Source: Comamonas flocculans
GTDB taxonomy: Bacteria > Pseudomonadota > Gammaproteobacteria > Burkholderiales > Burkholderiaceae_C
Direction: 5' to 3'
Length of the DNA stretch: 64,000 nt
NCBI RefSeq assembly: GCF_007954405.1
Contig: NZ_CP042344.1
Location: 3,038,001-3,102,000, forward strand
Position 1 is the first letter of the stretch, and every line of letters starts with the position of its first letter. A model generated the notes under the pieces. That model searched no databases and was not told the origin of the DNA. It saw only the letters and a list, made by a program, of their open reading frames with translations. The translations under genes and the position numbers were made by a program. Positions 63,376-64,000 of the stretch are shown one piece after another.

Positions 63376-64000
63376 ATGGTGGACAGCGTGCAATGCGTGG
63401 TGGTGGGCGCGGGTGTCGTCGGCCTGGCGGTGGCGCGCGCGCTGGCCCTGCGCGGGCGCGAGGTGCTGGTGCTGGAGGCCGAGGCGGCCGTCGGCACGCA
63501 GACCAGCGCACGCAGCAGCGAGGTGATCCACGCGGGCATCTACTACCCGCCAGGCTCGCTCAAGGCGCGCCTGTGCGTGCAGGGCAGCGCGATGCTCTAC
63601 GACTATTGCGCTCGCCGCCAGGTGCCGCACCGGCGCTGCGGCAAGCTCATCGTGGCCACCTCGGCGCGGCAGACCGAGGCGCTGCAGGCTGTGGCCGCCA
63701 GGGCCCAGGCCAATGGCGTGCACGACCTGCAGTGGCTGGGCGCCGCCGCCGCCCACCGGCTGGAGCCCGCGCTGCAATGCCATGCGGCCCTGCTTTCGCC
63801 CGGCACCGGCATCATCGACAGCCACGCGCTCATGCTTGCGCTGCAAGCCGACCTGCAGCAACACGGGGCCATGGTGGTCCTCAATACCAAGGTAGTGCAG
63901 CTCGATGCCACCCGGGGCGCGCTGCGGCTGCGCACGCAGGAGGGCGCCGAGCTGGCGGCCAACCTGGTGGTGAACGCCGCCGGCCTGCATGCACCCGCCC
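63376..64000 (+). CDS. FAD-dependent oxidoreductase, L-2-hydroxyglutarate oxidase (LhgO)-like (partial)
   Basis: 208 codons to the window edge. The N-terminal Rossmann motif [16 protein letters not shown] and the acidic strand end [38 protein letters not shown] are typical of the DAO/LhgO group; [10 protein letters not shown] and [16 protein letters not shown] follow. These enzymes oxidise 2-hydroxyacids or amino acids and pass electrons to the membrane pool. An alternative in-frame ATG at 63355 adds seven residues. Divergent from imuA, with about 140 bp between them. The C-terminal half and thus the substrate domain lie outside the window. Confidence 0.85.
   Translation, partial: MVDSVQCVVVGAGVVGLAVARALALRGREVLVLEAEAAVGTQTSARSSEVIHAGIYYPPGSLKARLCVQGSAMLYDYCARRQVPHRRCGKLIVATSARQTEALQAVAARAQANGVHDLQWLGAAAAHRLEPALQCHAALLSPGTGIIDSHALMLALQADLQQHGAMVVLNTKVVQLDATRGALRLRTQEGAELAANLVVNAAGLHAPA

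Overview
The window is about 68-70% GC and reads as chromosomal sequence from a Burkholderiales bacterium, most likely Comamonadaceae (Acidovorax/Alicycliphilus/Comamonas-like). The grounds are a smc-zipA-ligA cluster, a phaC-phaA-phaB operon, an imuA-imuB-dnaE2 cassette, and at least ten copies of a ~50-bp palindromic element (core ATAGCTG..AGCGCTTG..CAAGCGCT..GGCC..TTTT) that I associate with this family. Genus assignment is inference. I saw no rRNA, tRNA or CRISPR array.

Layout. 1-3 kb: partial TolC-type protein (-), a SMUG1-like uracil-DNA glycosylase, and a Phd antitoxin/Zeta-like kinase pair. 3-8 kb: valine catabolism genes mmsB, an isobutyryl-CoA dehydrogenase and mmsA, all (-), with a divergent LysR regulator. 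8-19.6 kb: a CHASE/PAS/GGDEF/EAL protein, smc, zipA-like, ligA, a patatin and a DUF2249 protein behind an NsrR-like site. 19.9-26.5 kb: hybrid kinase/LuxR regulator pair, SH3b protein and proVWX. 27-32.8 kb: GT2/GtrA and a (-) operon with two GT39 enzymes, an HpnK/ChbG deacetylase and a NUDIX protein. 32.9-38.6 kb: FAH-family protein, pgeF and phaCAB. 38.7-47.9 kb: a 32-codon ORF, ABC-F ATPase, pilU, an MCP with a C-terminal Cache domain, an RnfB-like ferredoxin coupled to phaZ, dusA and a GntR regulator. 48-55.8 kb: propionyl-CoA assimilation genes (methylmalonyl-CoA mutase, meaB, pccB, pccA) with a CopG/PIN pair inside and an AbrB/Doc pair behind. 56.5-57.8 kb: a ubiquitin gene, a DUF167 gene and a VOC protein. 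57.8-63.2 kb: SOS mutagenesis cassette. 63.4 kb to end: partial FAD oxidoreductase.

The genes link metabolically. Valine degradation by the mms genes ends in propionyl-CoA. The 48-56 kb cluster converts propionyl-CoA to succinyl-CoA, and the VOC protein is a candidate for the epimerase step. PHA synthesis (phaCAB) and mobilisation (phaZ) draw on the same acyl-CoA pool.

The outstanding item is the gene at 56526-56861 (-). It encodes near-authentic eukaryotic ubiquitin (60 of the first 73 residues identical to human ubiquitin, residues 43-73 identical throughout) fused to an IPTL-CTERM-like C-terminal sorting/anchor tail. It lacks the conjugation Gly-Gly and any signal peptide. The ubiquitin part is about 54% GC while the tail is about 70% GC. 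Other notable items are a 48-bp duplication of the pccA start region, partner-swapped toxin-antitoxin pairs, and a palindromic element that sits in frame inside several conserved genes.
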